From an uncultured bacterium (lineage in GTDB: Bacteria; Cyanobacteriota; Vampirovibrionia; Gastranaerophilales; Gastranaerophilaceae), in contig CACWLL010000005.1 of NCBI GenBank assembly GCA_902761735.1, forward strand, positions 1 to 35,638: DNA of 35,638 bases. Reading direction: 5' to 3'. Below the pieces are notes generated by a model. That model did no database searches, was not told the origin of the DNA, and was given only the letters and a program-made list of their open reading frames with translations. Position numbers and translations under genes: made by a program. Positions 6,315-13,979 of the stretch are shown piece after piece. The stretch's first letter is position 1, and each line of letters opens with the position of its first letter.

Positions 6315-7460
6315 ATGGAGTATACGTTCTTACAAAAAGCTAATTTACACAGAATAGTGTTATCTGATTTAGACTTGGAAATTCCTGATATAAAAAATAC
6401 TGAAGAATCAAAATCCGTAACCATCGCTAAATGGATGATGAGTTGGATTGACGAAGGCATTTCGGATGGCAGAATCTCAATTGGAAATCTGTTGCCTACA
6501 AAGGCTGATTTTGCATATTTTCTCGGAGTAAGCATAGGGACAATACAAAATGCTCTCAGATATATTGAAGATATGGGGTATGTTGAATCCAAACAAAGAA
6601 TAGGTACTTTGATTAAAGATAAAAATATAAAAAAGTCCTCTATACGAAAACTAACATCTAAAAGGGAAACCGCAATTAACGACATCAAAAAATTTATCAT
6701 TTCAAACAAGATAAAAGTAGGGCATATGATGCCGTCGTCAAGAGCAGTAGCAGCATTGATTGGCTGCTCCGCTAATACAACAAGACTCGCATTGGAATAT
6801 TTATGTGCGAAAAATATTCTTGAACATAACACTTCTACTGATAGCGGTTGGAAAGTAATTTCCACAAATTTTGATAAAGATTTTTCGTCTGATAATAATG
6901 AACAAAAGACTTTAGTTACAAAGATTGAACAAGATTTAAAAACATATATAGACGAAAATCTGACCGTAGGGGACAAACTTCCTGCACATTCTGAGTTGTC
7001 TGACATGCTTAAAGTAAGTATAAAAACTGTCCACGATGCATTAAAAAGCCTTATTGACGAAGGTATTCTTTTAGCACGCAGGGGCAGATACGGGACCTCT
7101 GTAATAAGGCTTCCTAAAGAAAACAACAATAAAAGTCTTGAGCAATCAATTTTTGCACCTGCAAAAGATACCGCATTTTATTATTATGAAAAAACCCAAA
7201 ATACCATTAAAAAAATGATAGCCGACAATTATGAAATAGGTTCAAAATTACCTTCAATCATGGAATTATCTAAAGAAATGGATTTGAGCCCGAATACAAT
7301 CAGAAAAGCTTTCCATAATCTTGCAAAAGAAGGTTACTTGGTGTTTTCAAGGGGAAGATACGGCGGAACATTCGTTATAGACATTCCTGAAATTGGCAAT
7401 GAAACCTTCAAATGGCTTGCCGTAAATCCTCAATATGTAAAAGCATACTCTGAAAATTAG
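6315..7460 (+). CDS. Regulator with four tandem GntR-type winged helices
   Basis: This 381-aa protein contains four successive GntR-like winged helix-turn-helix units and no effector domain. Unit 1 (about 36-100) has LLPTKADFAYFLGVSIGTIQ, unit 2 (117-183) MMPSSRAVAALIGCSANTTR, unit 3 (200-267) KLPAHSELSDMLKVSIKTVH, unit 4 (290-357) KLPSIMELSKEMDLSPNTIR. Units 3 and 4 both end in a wing with RGRYG. GntR regulators usually have one winged helix plus a ligand-binding domain and work as dimers; here one chain could contact several half-sites. ATG 6315 is preferred over a GTG at 6306 because AAAGG is well spaced. Its stop overlaps that of the convergent tmk. Targets are unknown; autoregulation is possible. 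Confidence 0.8.
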   Translation: MEYTFLQKANLHRIVLSDLDLEIPDIKNTEESKSVTIAKWMMSWIDEGISDGRISIGNLLPTKADFAYFLGVSIGTIQNALRYIEDMGYVESKQRIGTLIKDKNIKKSSIRKLTSKRETAINDIKKFIISNKIKVGHMMPSSRAVAALIGCSANTTRLALEYLCAKNILEHNTSTDSGWKVISTNFDKDFSSDNNEQKTLVTKIEQDLKTYIDENLTVGDKLPAHSELSDMLKVSIKTVHDALKSLIDEGILLARRGRYGTSVIRLPKENNNKSLEQSIFAPAKDTAFYYYEKTQNTIKKMIADNYEIGSKLPSIMELSKEMDLSPNTIRKAFHNLAKEGYLVFSRGRYGGTFVIDIPEIGNETFKWLAVNPQYVKAYSEN

Positions 7461-8071
7461 GGATTGATACTTCTTATATATTTAATAACATCTTCAGAAA
7501 TTTCATCAATGCTGCGAGTTGAATCTAACACCTTTACTCTGTCTGGTTCTTGCTTTGCTATTTCTAAATAGCCTTTTCTGACTTTTTCAAAAAATTCAAT
7601 ACCTGCAGATTCCATTCGGTCTTTTTCTTTTCCGACACGGGACATTGATGTTTCAATATCAATATCAAAAACAAATGTAATATCAGGTTTTCTTTGACCT
7701 GTTGCAAGATTATTGAGCATTTTTAATTGTTCAAGAACAACCCCTCTGCCATATCCCTGATAAGCGAGGGTACTGTCCGTATGTCTGTCACATAGAACAA
7801 TCTTTCCCTGTTCTACAGCCGGATTAACAATTTTATCTATATGTTGTGCCCTATCAGCAAGAAACAAAAAACTTTCCGCACGAGAAGATACTTCACCATC
7901 ATAATGTAAAAGGATTTCTCTGATTTTTTCACCTAAACCTTTTGCGCCCGGCTCTCTTGTTAAAATCACATCATGCCCGTTATCTTTTAAATATTTGGCA
8001 AGTAAATTCATTTGGGTTGTTTTACCGCAACCGTCTACTCCTTCAAATGTTACAAATAATCCCTTTGACAC
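7457..8071 (-). CDS. tmk: Thymidylate kinase
   Basis: This 204-aa enzyme phosphorylates dTMP to dTDP, an essential step of dTTP synthesis in the cytoplasm. The P-loop FEGVDGCGKTT is at residues 9-19, the substrate-binding TREPGAKGLGEKIREILL follows, and DRHTDSTLAYQGYGRG carries the DR(Y/H) motif. Length is normal. The start codon is GTG (8071), with a strong AAGGAGAGG upstream; no ATG gives a complete P-loop strand. The 3' ends of tmk and the convergent regulator overlap in the tetranucleotide TTAG, which supplies both stop codons. Confidence 0.96.
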   Translation of the reverse strand: MSKGLFVTFEGVDGCGKTTQMNLLAKYLKDNGHDVILTREPGAKGLGEKIREILLHYDGEVSSRAESFLFLADRAQHIDKIVNPAVEQGKIVLCDRHTDSTLAYQGYGRGVVLEQLKMLNNLATGQRKPDITFVFDIDIETSMSRVGKEKDRMESAGIEFFEKVRKGYLEIAKQEPDRVKVLDSTRSIDEISEDVIKYIRSINP

Positions 8072-8095
8072 AACCGCCTCTCCTTTTTGTTATTT

Positions 8096-8104
8096 ATTAT
8101 ATCA
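8096..8104 (-). promoter_or_regulatory. Extended -10 promoter of tmk
   Basis: On the minus strand TGATATAAT (8104-8096) is a perfect extended -10, about 25 bases upstream of the GTG start of tmk. The -35 region is poor, as is common for extended -10 promoters. Confidence 0.55.
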
Positions 8105-8164
8105 AAACAATAACAAACATCAATTTGATAAGAACAATTTAATCAGTAGTATTTACATACAATG

Positions 8165-8352
8165 TTACAGTAAAATCTCTCCATGGGAGAGAAAAGAATT
8201 TCAAAACGCAAGTAGTTGAGTTTTAGAAATTCTTAAGAGGGTGAATGATTTCCCTAACGGGACAACACCCTCACCTGAAAATCTAAGTTTCGCAAGCTCA
8301 ACTTGATTTTCTAACCTCTCCCCTACGGAGAGGTTTCGTCTATATTCAATGT
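8165..8352. repeat. Structured intergenic repeat of about 190 bp
   Basis: This noncoding element has three hairpins. The left end holds CTCTCC-ATG-GGAGAG (8177-8191), the right end CCTCTCC-CCTAC-GGAGAGG (8315-8333), and the middle GAGGGTG (8237-8243) with CACCCTC (8266-8272) enclosing a TCCC/GGGA hairpin. Further arms, AGTTGAG (8214-8220) and CTCAACT (8297-8303), are complementary, so the whole could fold into one branched structure. The ends, CAATGTTAC and CAATGTAAC, are similar. No transposase is present. A MITE-like or dispersed structural repeat is the best guess. Confidence 0.5.
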
Positions 8353-8370
8353 AACGTAATAAATAATTAT

Positions 8371-8904
8371 CTAATCAATTATATGAACACCCCCGCCGGA
8401 GCCGACATTTTTACCGTTGCGATACCAACCGTTGTTACCATAATAGTCACTGTAATTTCCATAACCTGAAGAAGCGTTCCATGATTGGTACGGGTCTATC
8501 GGAGGAGTGTATCCGGTTGGAACTCCAATAAAATTAGAGCTTAATCCATTTAAAAAATTCTTTAATTTACTTGTCGAATTGTTAGCAACATTACGTTTAT
8601 TGTAATAGTAAATCAGGTTAGCAATACGATTTTCCGGTGCAACGTTTGGATAAAGATGATTAAATGCGGTATTTTCAAGCCGTTCCAGTCTTCTGACTAT
8701 GTTTTCACCGACGAAATTCCTGCCATACATTGAATTTTCAATTTCTTCAAGCTTGTTATAATTATAAGCAGAAATATTATCGTTATACCCACCGTAATAA
8801 TAAGAAGAATTAGGAAGCGAAGAAGATGTTGTAACAAATCTTGATTCTGAATAACTCGGACAAGCAGCAAAAAGCAAAATAAAAAGTATAAGTAAATTTC
8901 TCAT
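8371..8904 (-). CDS. Secreted protein with LE-rich repeats
   Basis: This 177-aa protein has an N-terminal export signal (MRNLLILFILLFAAC). It may be a lipoprotein processed at Cys15 or a Sec protein cut after SYS. Residues 51-100 contain two similar units: LEEIENSMYGRNFVGENI and LERLENTAFNHLYPNVAPENRI. I recall comparable LE..xFG..Y repeats in exported proteins of the cyanobacteria/Melainabacteria group. The rest is rich in Tyr, Gly, Asn and Ser, ending in a Gly-rich tail, suggesting an extended surface or periplasmic protein. An AGGAG site precedes the ATG. It stands alone between the biotin genes and the structured repeat. Function unknown. Confidence 0.75.
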   Translation of the reverse strand: MRNLLILFILLFAACPSYSESRFVTTSSSLPNSSYYYGGYNDNISAYNYNKLEEIENSMYGRNFVGENIVRRLERLENTAFNHLYPNVAPENRIANLIYYYNKRNVANNSTSKLKNFLNGLSSNFIGVPTGYTPPIDPYQSWNASSGYGNYSDYYGNNGWYRNGKNVGSGGGVHIID

Positions 8905-8970
8905 AATAAACTCCTCTGATTTATGATATGAGTTTATTAATTTAATTTAGAATTTTCATTCCCTTATCGG

Positions 8971-9702
8971 TTATTTTAATTTAGCCAACACAATTATAGG
9001 CGAATAGGTAAGAGATAAATCCGGATATTCAAAACGATACTTTTCACAGAAAACTTTTACATCTTTTATCCCCCAATTATCATTTGATATTGAATTTACT
9101 CCTGTATCCTTCATGTGTTTTAAAATTTTTAACGGGTTATCAAAATTTAATTTTTGCTCATATTCCTCTGCAAAAATTATCTCATAATCCTTACTTAAAA
9201 AGTTTTTTATTTCCTCAACGGTAAAATATTTTAATGAAATACCGGTCAAAGATTTAATCTCTTTAAAATTTTCGGGAGAAAAAGTTGAGAAAGCTAAAAT
9301 TCCATCTTCATTGAGAAGATTTTTACACAATTTAAAAACATTCTCTAAATCTTCACACCATTGAAAAACGGCATTTGATATAATCAAGTCGAATTTCATA
9401 TTGAATTTTAATTTTCTAAAATCGCCGGCAAAAAATTTCACGTCAGGTACGAATTTATTTATATAATTCTTTGATTTTTCAACTAAATCATTTGCATAAT
9501 ATTCATCAAACGAGCATTTTTGAGCAATAATTTCCGTTAAAATACCTGTTCCCGCACCAACTTCAAGAATTATAGGGAAATGTTTCCCTACAAGATTTTC
9601 CGCTATTTTCTCCGCAGTAATTTTTTGTACCACTGCGTTTTTGGAGTATGTACTCATACTCTGTTTAAAGTGCTTTTTTATTGTTTTAGGGTCTGTTTGC
9701 AT
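8971..9702 (-). CDS. bioC: Malonyl-ACP O-methyltransferase BioC
   Basis: This 243-aa SAM-dependent methyltransferase has motif I ILEVGAGTG at 45-53, the NDLVEKS acidic segment after it, and the BioC-type N-terminus in which the chain begins IKKHFKQSMSTYSKNAVVQ. BioC methylates malonyl-ACP so that fatty acid synthase can build the pimelate moiety of biotin. Its start lies 17 bases inside the 3' end of bioG, so the two are co-translated. BioC alone is easily confused with other class I methyltransferases; the bioG/bioF neighbours settle the call. Genes for the later steps bioA, bioD and bioB are not in the window. Confidence 0.92.
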   Translation of the reverse strand: MQTDPKTIKKHFKQSMSTYSKNAVVQKITAEKIAENLVGKHFPIILEVGAGTGILTEIIAQKCSFDEYYANDLVEKSKNYINKFVPDVKFFAGDFRKLKFNMKFDLIISNAVFQWCEDLENVFKLCKNLLNEDGILAFSTFSPENFKEIKSLTGISLKYFTVEEIKNFLSKDYEIIFAEEYEQKLNFDNPLKILKHMKDTGVNSISNDNWGIKDVKVFCEKYRFEYPDLSLTYSPIIVLAKLK

Positions 9703-10384
9703 TTATAATATCTTTCCAACTGTCAAACTCGAAGAACGGGAAATGCCCGCTATCAAGTAATACTATTTCGGTATTTGATTTATTTTGCCAGAAGTTCAAC
9801 TGGTTTCTTGTCGGTATAATTTTATCCGTATCACTAATTATAACATGGTCATAAAAATCCGTATATTCCGCTTTATTATCTTTAATGAATGTATTTAATG
9901 CAATTAACTCTGCCTTTTGATTTTCTATCGTACGTTCAACAGGACATTGAAGATATTTTTGATATGCCTCGGGAGTTTTAAATAAATTTTTTTGAAATTT
10001 ACCCTGCAACCCTGTATCCACAAATTTCAAAGTCAAATCAAACGTTTTAACGGGAATACCAAAATCATCATCCACCGGATAAGGCGTTCCGTTAATTGCT
10101 ATTTTTTGATTAAAAATCGGTAAAAAATCTTTAATCAAATACGCAACATAAACCCCCATCGACCAAGTAATCAAAATTTTTGATTCGTAATTTTCAATAT
10201 CAGATTTCAATTTATTTTGTTCAAAAAGGTTAAACGAATTTGAGATATCCGCATAATCATATAAAACAAGAACATCAAAATCTGAACATTCCAACCTCTC
10301 AAACGGCTTGTAATCAAAACTCCAACCGCAAAAAAATACTATCAAATTTTTATTGTTGCTCTTATTTAACCAATTAAACTGCAT
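9686..10384 (-). CDS. bioG: Pimeloyl-ACP methyl ester esterase BioG
   Basis: This 232-aa alpha/beta hydrolase belongs to the DUF452/BioG family. The strand FFCGWSFD (17-24) is followed by the nucleophile elbow TWSMGVY with Ser75, then Asp185 or Asp187 in ISDTDKIIP and His214 in DSGHFPFF, completing the triad. BioG removes the methyl group that BioC adds, once the pimeloyl chain is finished, and replaces BioH of E. coli. It is read before bioC and overlaps it by 17 bases. It has its own extended -10 promoter about 25 bases upstream. Confidence 0.92.
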   Translation of the reverse strand: MQFNWLNKSNNKNLIVFFCGWSFDYKPFERLECSDFDVLVLYDYADISNSFNLFEQNKLKSDIENYESKILITWSMGVYVAYLIKDFLPIFNQKIAINGTPYPVDDDFGIPVKTFDLTLKFVDTGLQGKFQKNLFKTPEAYQKYLQCPVERTIENQKAELIALNTFIKDNKAEYTDFYDHVIISDTDKIIPTRNQLNFWQNKSNTEIVLLDSGHFPFFEFDSWKDIINANRP

Positions 10385-10407
10385 AATTTAAACCTCTTAA
10401 TACAATA

Positions 10408-10416
10408 ATTATAGCA
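10408..10416 (-). promoter_or_regulatory. Extended -10 promoter of bioG-bioC
   Basis: On the minus strand TGCTATAAT (10416-10408) is a perfect extended -10. It lies about 24 bases before the bioG ATG, with AAGAGG as ribosome site. The -35 is weak. It would let bioG-bioC be transcribed apart from bioF. Confidence 0.55.
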
Positions 10417-10522
10417 CGTGAATATTTCAATAATACCGAATAAAAATAGTCATTTAACCAATTATTTACAGATAAAAATTAAATTATAATGTATGTTTTG
10501 GAAAATATAAGGAGAAAATAGA

Positions 10523-10654
10523 ATGATGTATAATCAAATTAACAACCTATACTTCAACTACGCAAGAAAAGAATTTATTATATACAAGTACTTGCCTGAA
10601 TTAAAGAAAAGATTGGAAAACATTCAATCACAAATGAATGAGAAAATATTATAA
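10523..10654 (+). CDS. Unannotated 43-aa small protein
   Basis: A short frame starts at ATG 10523 (a second ATG follows at once), with AAGGAG eight bases upstream and a perfect TATAAT at 10485-10490. The peptide reads MMYNQINNLYFNYARKEF at its start and continues through a Tyr/Leu/Lys-rich segment to a Gln/Asn-rich helix. It is predicted to be mostly two amphipathic helices, positively charged in the middle. It lies on the plus strand between bioF and bioG, ending four bases before the bioF stop. Expression signals are better than for most short frames here. Function unknown. Confidence 0.55.
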   Translation: MMYNQINNLYFNYARKEFIIYKYLPELKKRLENIQSQMNEKIL

Positions 10655-10657
10655 ATA

Positions 10658-11773
10658 TTAATACAATATTTCTCTCAGTTTTGCCAAATCTTCTTCCGTA
10701 ATATCTGCCGTCAATGATAAACGCAGACGTGAGGTTCCGACAGGCACCGTCGGCGGTCTTATCGGAAGCGTAAAATATCCGTTTTGAAATAATATTTCAC
10801 TCAACTCTACGGTTTTATCATTTTCACCGACTATAAATGGTACTATATGACTTTCACTGCTCATCTTTTTACCAAGAGCAAGCATTTGCATACGTTTTTC
10901 ATATGTATTGGGAAGTTTATTTTCTATTATCCATTTTGTAAATGCAATATTTATAGGGGGCAGCGCAGTTGAAAAAATAAATGAACGGGCTTTGTTTATC
11001 AAGTAATCTATAAGAACTTTTTTACCCGTTACAAATGCTCCCATAGACCCAATCGCCTTTCCAAACGTACCGACAATTAAATCGACCTCTTTAATTATCC
11101 CTATCGATTCACAAACACCTAACCCTTTTACTCCGAACACCCCAAACGCATGAGCCTCATCCAAAACAAGAATACAATCATATTTCTTCTTCAATTCAAC
11201 AAGTTTTTTTATGTCGGCAATATCACCATCCATACTAAAAACGCTTTCTGAAACTATAATTGCATTTTTAAAATTAGCCCGCTCACGTTTTAAAAGGGTT
11301 TCAAGATTCTCCATATCATTATGTTTATATCTTATAAATTTTCCTTTAGATAACTGCATCCCATCAATTATACTTGCGTGGTTCAATTTATCAGAAAAAA
11401 TTACATCCCCGCTATCCGCCAAAGAACTGTTTATTCCGACATTTGCATGGTATCCGCTGTTGAATAACAGAGTACCTTCACTATCATATAATTTGCAAAT
11501 CAAATTCTCTAATTCTTTATAAACTGGTAACGTTCCCGTTAAAAGTCTTGCGGACGCACTGCCAAAGGTATACTTACCTCCTGCGTATTCAAAAAATTCT
11601 TCTGTAATTTCTTCGCAATCGGCAAAATTCAAATAATTATTTGAGGATAAATTTAATAATTTTTTCCCGCCGACGTATATATATTTTCCCTCTTTTTTCT
11701 CGAAATTTTTTATTGAACGGAAGTGAAAATGTTCTTTTAAATCCTCGATTTTTTTATCGTAACTTTCAAACAT
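10658..11773 (-). CDS. bioF: 8-amino-7-oxononanoate synthase BioF
   Basis: This 371-aa PLP enzyme of the alpha-oxoamine synthase family joins pimeloyl-ACP and L-alanine with loss of CO2, the first step of biotin ring assembly. It shows the substrate segment SNNYLNF (44-50), FNSGYHAN (104-111), DEAHAFGVFG (205-214) holding cofactor residues Asp205 and His208, and GTFGKAIGSMGAF with PLP Lys239. The related glycine C-acetyltransferase (Kbl) is the main alternative; the bioG-bioC context favours BioF. It is slightly short of the usual 380-390 aa. A candidate BirA-type operator overlies its promoter. Confidence 0.92.
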   Translation of the reverse strand: MFESYDKKIEDLKEHFHFRSIKNFEKKEGKYIYVGGKKLLNLSSNNYLNFADCEEITEEFFEYAGGKYTFGSASARLLTGTLPVYKELENLICKLYDSEGTLLFNSGYHANVGINSSLADSGDVIFSDKLNHASIIDGMQLSKGKFIRYKHNDMENLETLLKRERANFKNAIIVSESVFSMDGDIADIKKLVELKKKYDCILVLDEAHAFGVFGVKGLGVCESIGIIKEVDLIVGTFGKAIGSMGAFVTGKKVLIDYLINKARSFIFSTALPPINIAFTKWIIENKLPNTYEKRMQMLALGKKMSSESHIVPFIVGENDKTVELSEILFQNGYFTLPIRPPTVPVGTSRLRLSLTADITEEDLAKLREILY

Positions 11774-11816
11774 ACCACAAGTTTATGACAAATTTTATCG
11801 ATTTTCAAGCCAAACA

Positions 11817-11848
11817 AATTGTAACAAAAAACTTTATTTTGTAACAAT
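11817..11848 (-). promoter_or_regulatory. bioF promoter with BirA-like operator
   Basis: AATTGTAAC (11817-11825), exactly 15 bases, then GTAACAAT (11841-11848) form an imperfect inverted repeat: TTGTAAC against TTGTTAC after complementing, six of seven. BirA operators in many bacteria are TTGTAAAC-N15-GTTTACAA, so spacing and outer bases agree. The arms also coincide with a minus-strand promoter, -35 TTGTTA (11847-11842) and -10 TACAAT (11823-11818), 18 bases apart. Repression by biotin-bound BirA is inferred, not shown. Confidence 0.45.
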
Positions 11849-11917
11849 AATTAAAGATTTCCCCCAAAATACCGAATAGTATATAGTTATCAGTGTGTCA
11901 TTTTAACGGAGAGATAA

Positions 11918-12973
11918 ATGGATATTGAAATCAGGCGTAACGAGGGCATTTCGCAAGCTATTAAAAGACAACTTATTGAATATGGTGCAAATGAAGCACA
12001 ATTTAAAAATAAAAGTCTGTGGATTAGCATAAAAGAAATTATAAGTAATAAAAGCGCAGGTGATATTCTAAAAACAAGAAACGGGAACAAAAACCTTGGT
12101 GAAGCTTTTGAAAAGAATACAGCAACAAATGCCGATGATACTGTCAGTATCACAAAAGAAACTTGGAATAAACTTGTTACACTTACGGGGGCAAGAAAAT
12201 CTGCTGATGCAAATGCCGAAACAGAACAAAATCAACTTGCAATAAATGATGAAAAAAATGATGCCGCATTGGGAGAAACCTCTCCTGACGGGAACGAAAA
12301 ATATCAAAACAAAGCCCCTGCAAACGGAAAATTAGACCACATATACAAACAAGGTGATGTTGCAGATTGTTGGATTCTTGCGGGTATTGAATCGGTAAAA
12401 AGAAAAGCCGGAGGTAAAAAATATCTTGAAAGCTTGATTACTATGGATTCAACAGGAAACTATTTTACTGTATGGCTTCCCGGGATTAGTCACAGATATA
12501 CTTTCAGCCAAAGAGAGCTTCAAAATGCCGCATATCTTTCAAAAGGTGATTTGGATGTAAGACTTTTTGAACTTGCAATGGATAAATATTATAAGAGTAT
12601 AAATGAGGGAGATAGAGATGAATATGGTTCTAATATAGGTAGAGATTATACGGAAGAATTTTACAAAGCAATATTACCACCTGTTGCTTTTGTGAAAACG
12701 ACATCAACACCACAAAATCCGTTCAATCCGAAAAATTTCTCAAATCCCCGTAAAGCTTATACAATAAGCGTAAAAAGTTCTGACACACCTACAGTAGAAA
12801 ATGGTGAGCATTGCGGAAACAAATTACACCAAAAGCACGCATACAGCGTTGTCAAAAGTGACTCCCAATACATTTATATAATTGATCCGCACGCTTCTGA
12901 CAGAATTATGAAACTTTCTGTTGAAGAATTTAAAAAATATAATGTTCTTATAGAAAGTGTCGTACTACCGTAG
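11918..12973 (+). CDS. Calpain-like cysteine protease
   Basis: This 351-aa protein ends in a calpain (C2)-type catalytic domain. KQGDVADCWILAGIESV (144-160) matches the calpain QGxxGDCWFLAAL box with Cys151; DVRLFELAMDKYYKSI (213-228) matches the LLEKAYAK helix; QKHAYSVV (305-312) supplies His307; IIDPHASD (321-328) stands where calpains have NPW, so the third residue would be Asp323 instead of Asn. Residues 1-135 are polar and Asn/Glu/Lys-rich, like a propeptide or targeting region; no signal peptide or calcium-binding domain is seen. GGAGAG precedes the ATG. It diverges from bioF and has no evident partner. Confidence 0.8.
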   Translation: MDIEIRRNEGISQAIKRQLIEYGANEAQFKNKSLWISIKEIISNKSAGDILKTRNGNKNLGEAFEKNTATNADDTVSITKETWNKLVTLTGARKSADANAETEQNQLAINDEKNDAALGETSPDGNEKYQNKAPANGKLDHIYKQGDVADCWILAGIESVKRKAGGKKYLESLITMDSTGNYFTVWLPGISHRYTFSQRELQNAAYLSKGDLDVRLFELAMDKYYKSINEGDRDEYGSNIGRDYTEEFYKAILPPVAFVKTTSTPQNPFNPKNFSNPRKAYTISVKSSDTPTVENGEHCGNKLHQKHAYSVVKSDSQYIYIIDPHASDRIMKLSVEEFKKYNVLIESVVLP

Positions 12974-13057
12974 GCATTATCCCTATTACTAACACTTATA
13001 AAATATTATTGTTGTATAATATTTTAGGTTGATATGCAAATTTTTGAGGGTTAAATT

Positions 13058-13978
13058 ATGAAAATTGCGGATAATATGCTTGAATTGATAGGGAATACAC
13101 CTCTTGTCAGAATTAATAAATTAAATAACGGAAATGCCGCTATTGCTGCAAAATTAGAATGTAAAAATCCAGCAGGTTCAATAAAAGACCGCCCTGCATA
13201 TAATATGATTCTTGATGCAGAAAAAAGAGGGCTTATAAACAAAGATACAACAATTATTGAGCCGACAAGCGGAAATATGGGTATAGGACTTGCTTTTATA
13301 TGTGCAATTAAGGGATATAAACTCATAATAACCATGCCAGACACAATGAGTATAGAAAGACGTCAATTAATGAGAGCGTTTGGCGCAGAACTCATTTTGA
13401 CCGAAGGTTCAAAAGGTATGCAAGGTGCAGTTGAAAAGGCAGAAGAGCTACACAACAAAATAAATAATTCTTTTATTCCGCAGCAATTTCAAAATCCCGC
13501 AAACCCTGAAATACATTATCTTACAACGGCAGAAGAAATATGGGAAGATACGGACGGAAAGGTTGATATAATTGTTGCAGGTGTAGGGACAGGAGGTACA
13601 ATTTCAGGTATTTCAAAAGCATTAAAAGAGAAAAATCCTAATATAAAATCTGTCGCAGTAGAACCTTTTTCAAGCCGTGTATTAGCGGGACAAAAGGCTG
13701 CACCTCATAAAATTCAAGGCATTGGTGCAAATTTTATTCCTAAAAATTATGACAATTCCGTTATAGATGAAATTATACCGGTAAAAAATGAGGATGCATT
13801 TGAAATGGCAAGAAACCTCGCAACAACAGAAGGGATTTTTGCCGGCATATCTGGAGGCGCAAATATGCTGGCAGCATTAGAACTGTCCAAACGCCCGGAA
13901 AACAAGGGTAAACTTATTGTCACGATTCTTCCGGATAGCGGAGAAAAATATTTATCATCCGGAGTGTTTCCGGCATAA
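13058..13978 (+). CDS. cysK: Cysteine synthase
   Basis: This 306-aa PLP enzyme makes L-cysteine from O-acetylserine and sulfide. NPAGSIKDRPA holds the PLP-binding Lys43, TSGNMG (70-75) is the substrate loop, GVGTGGT binds the cofactor phosphate, and the C-terminus has the usual LPDSGEKYLS. Size and motifs fit CysK closely; CysM or a cystathionine beta-synthase-like enzyme is less likely. GAGGG precedes the ATG, and TATAAT lies at 13015-13020. Its stop lies one base from that of the convergent tgt gene. Confidence 0.93.
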   Translation: MKIADNMLELIGNTPLVRINKLNNGNAAIAAKLECKNPAGSIKDRPAYNMILDAEKRGLINKDTTIIEPTSGNMGIGLAFICAIKGYKLIITMPDTMSIERRQLMRAFGAELILTEGSKGMQGAVEKAEELHNKINNSFIPQQFQNPANPEIHYLTTAEEIWEDTDGKVDIIVAGVGTGGTISGISKALKEKNPNIKSVAVEPFSSRVLAGQKAAPHKIQGIGANFIPKNYDNSVIDEIIPVKNEDAFEMARNLATTEGIFAGISGGANMLAALELSKRPENKGKLIVTILPDSGEKYLSSGVFPA

Positions 13979-13979
13979 T

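Noticed and set aside
6269-7129. 286-codon minus-strand frame opposite the four-winged-helix regulator
   Set aside because: Its composition is that of an antisense shadow; the plus-strand protein shows clear winged-helix units.
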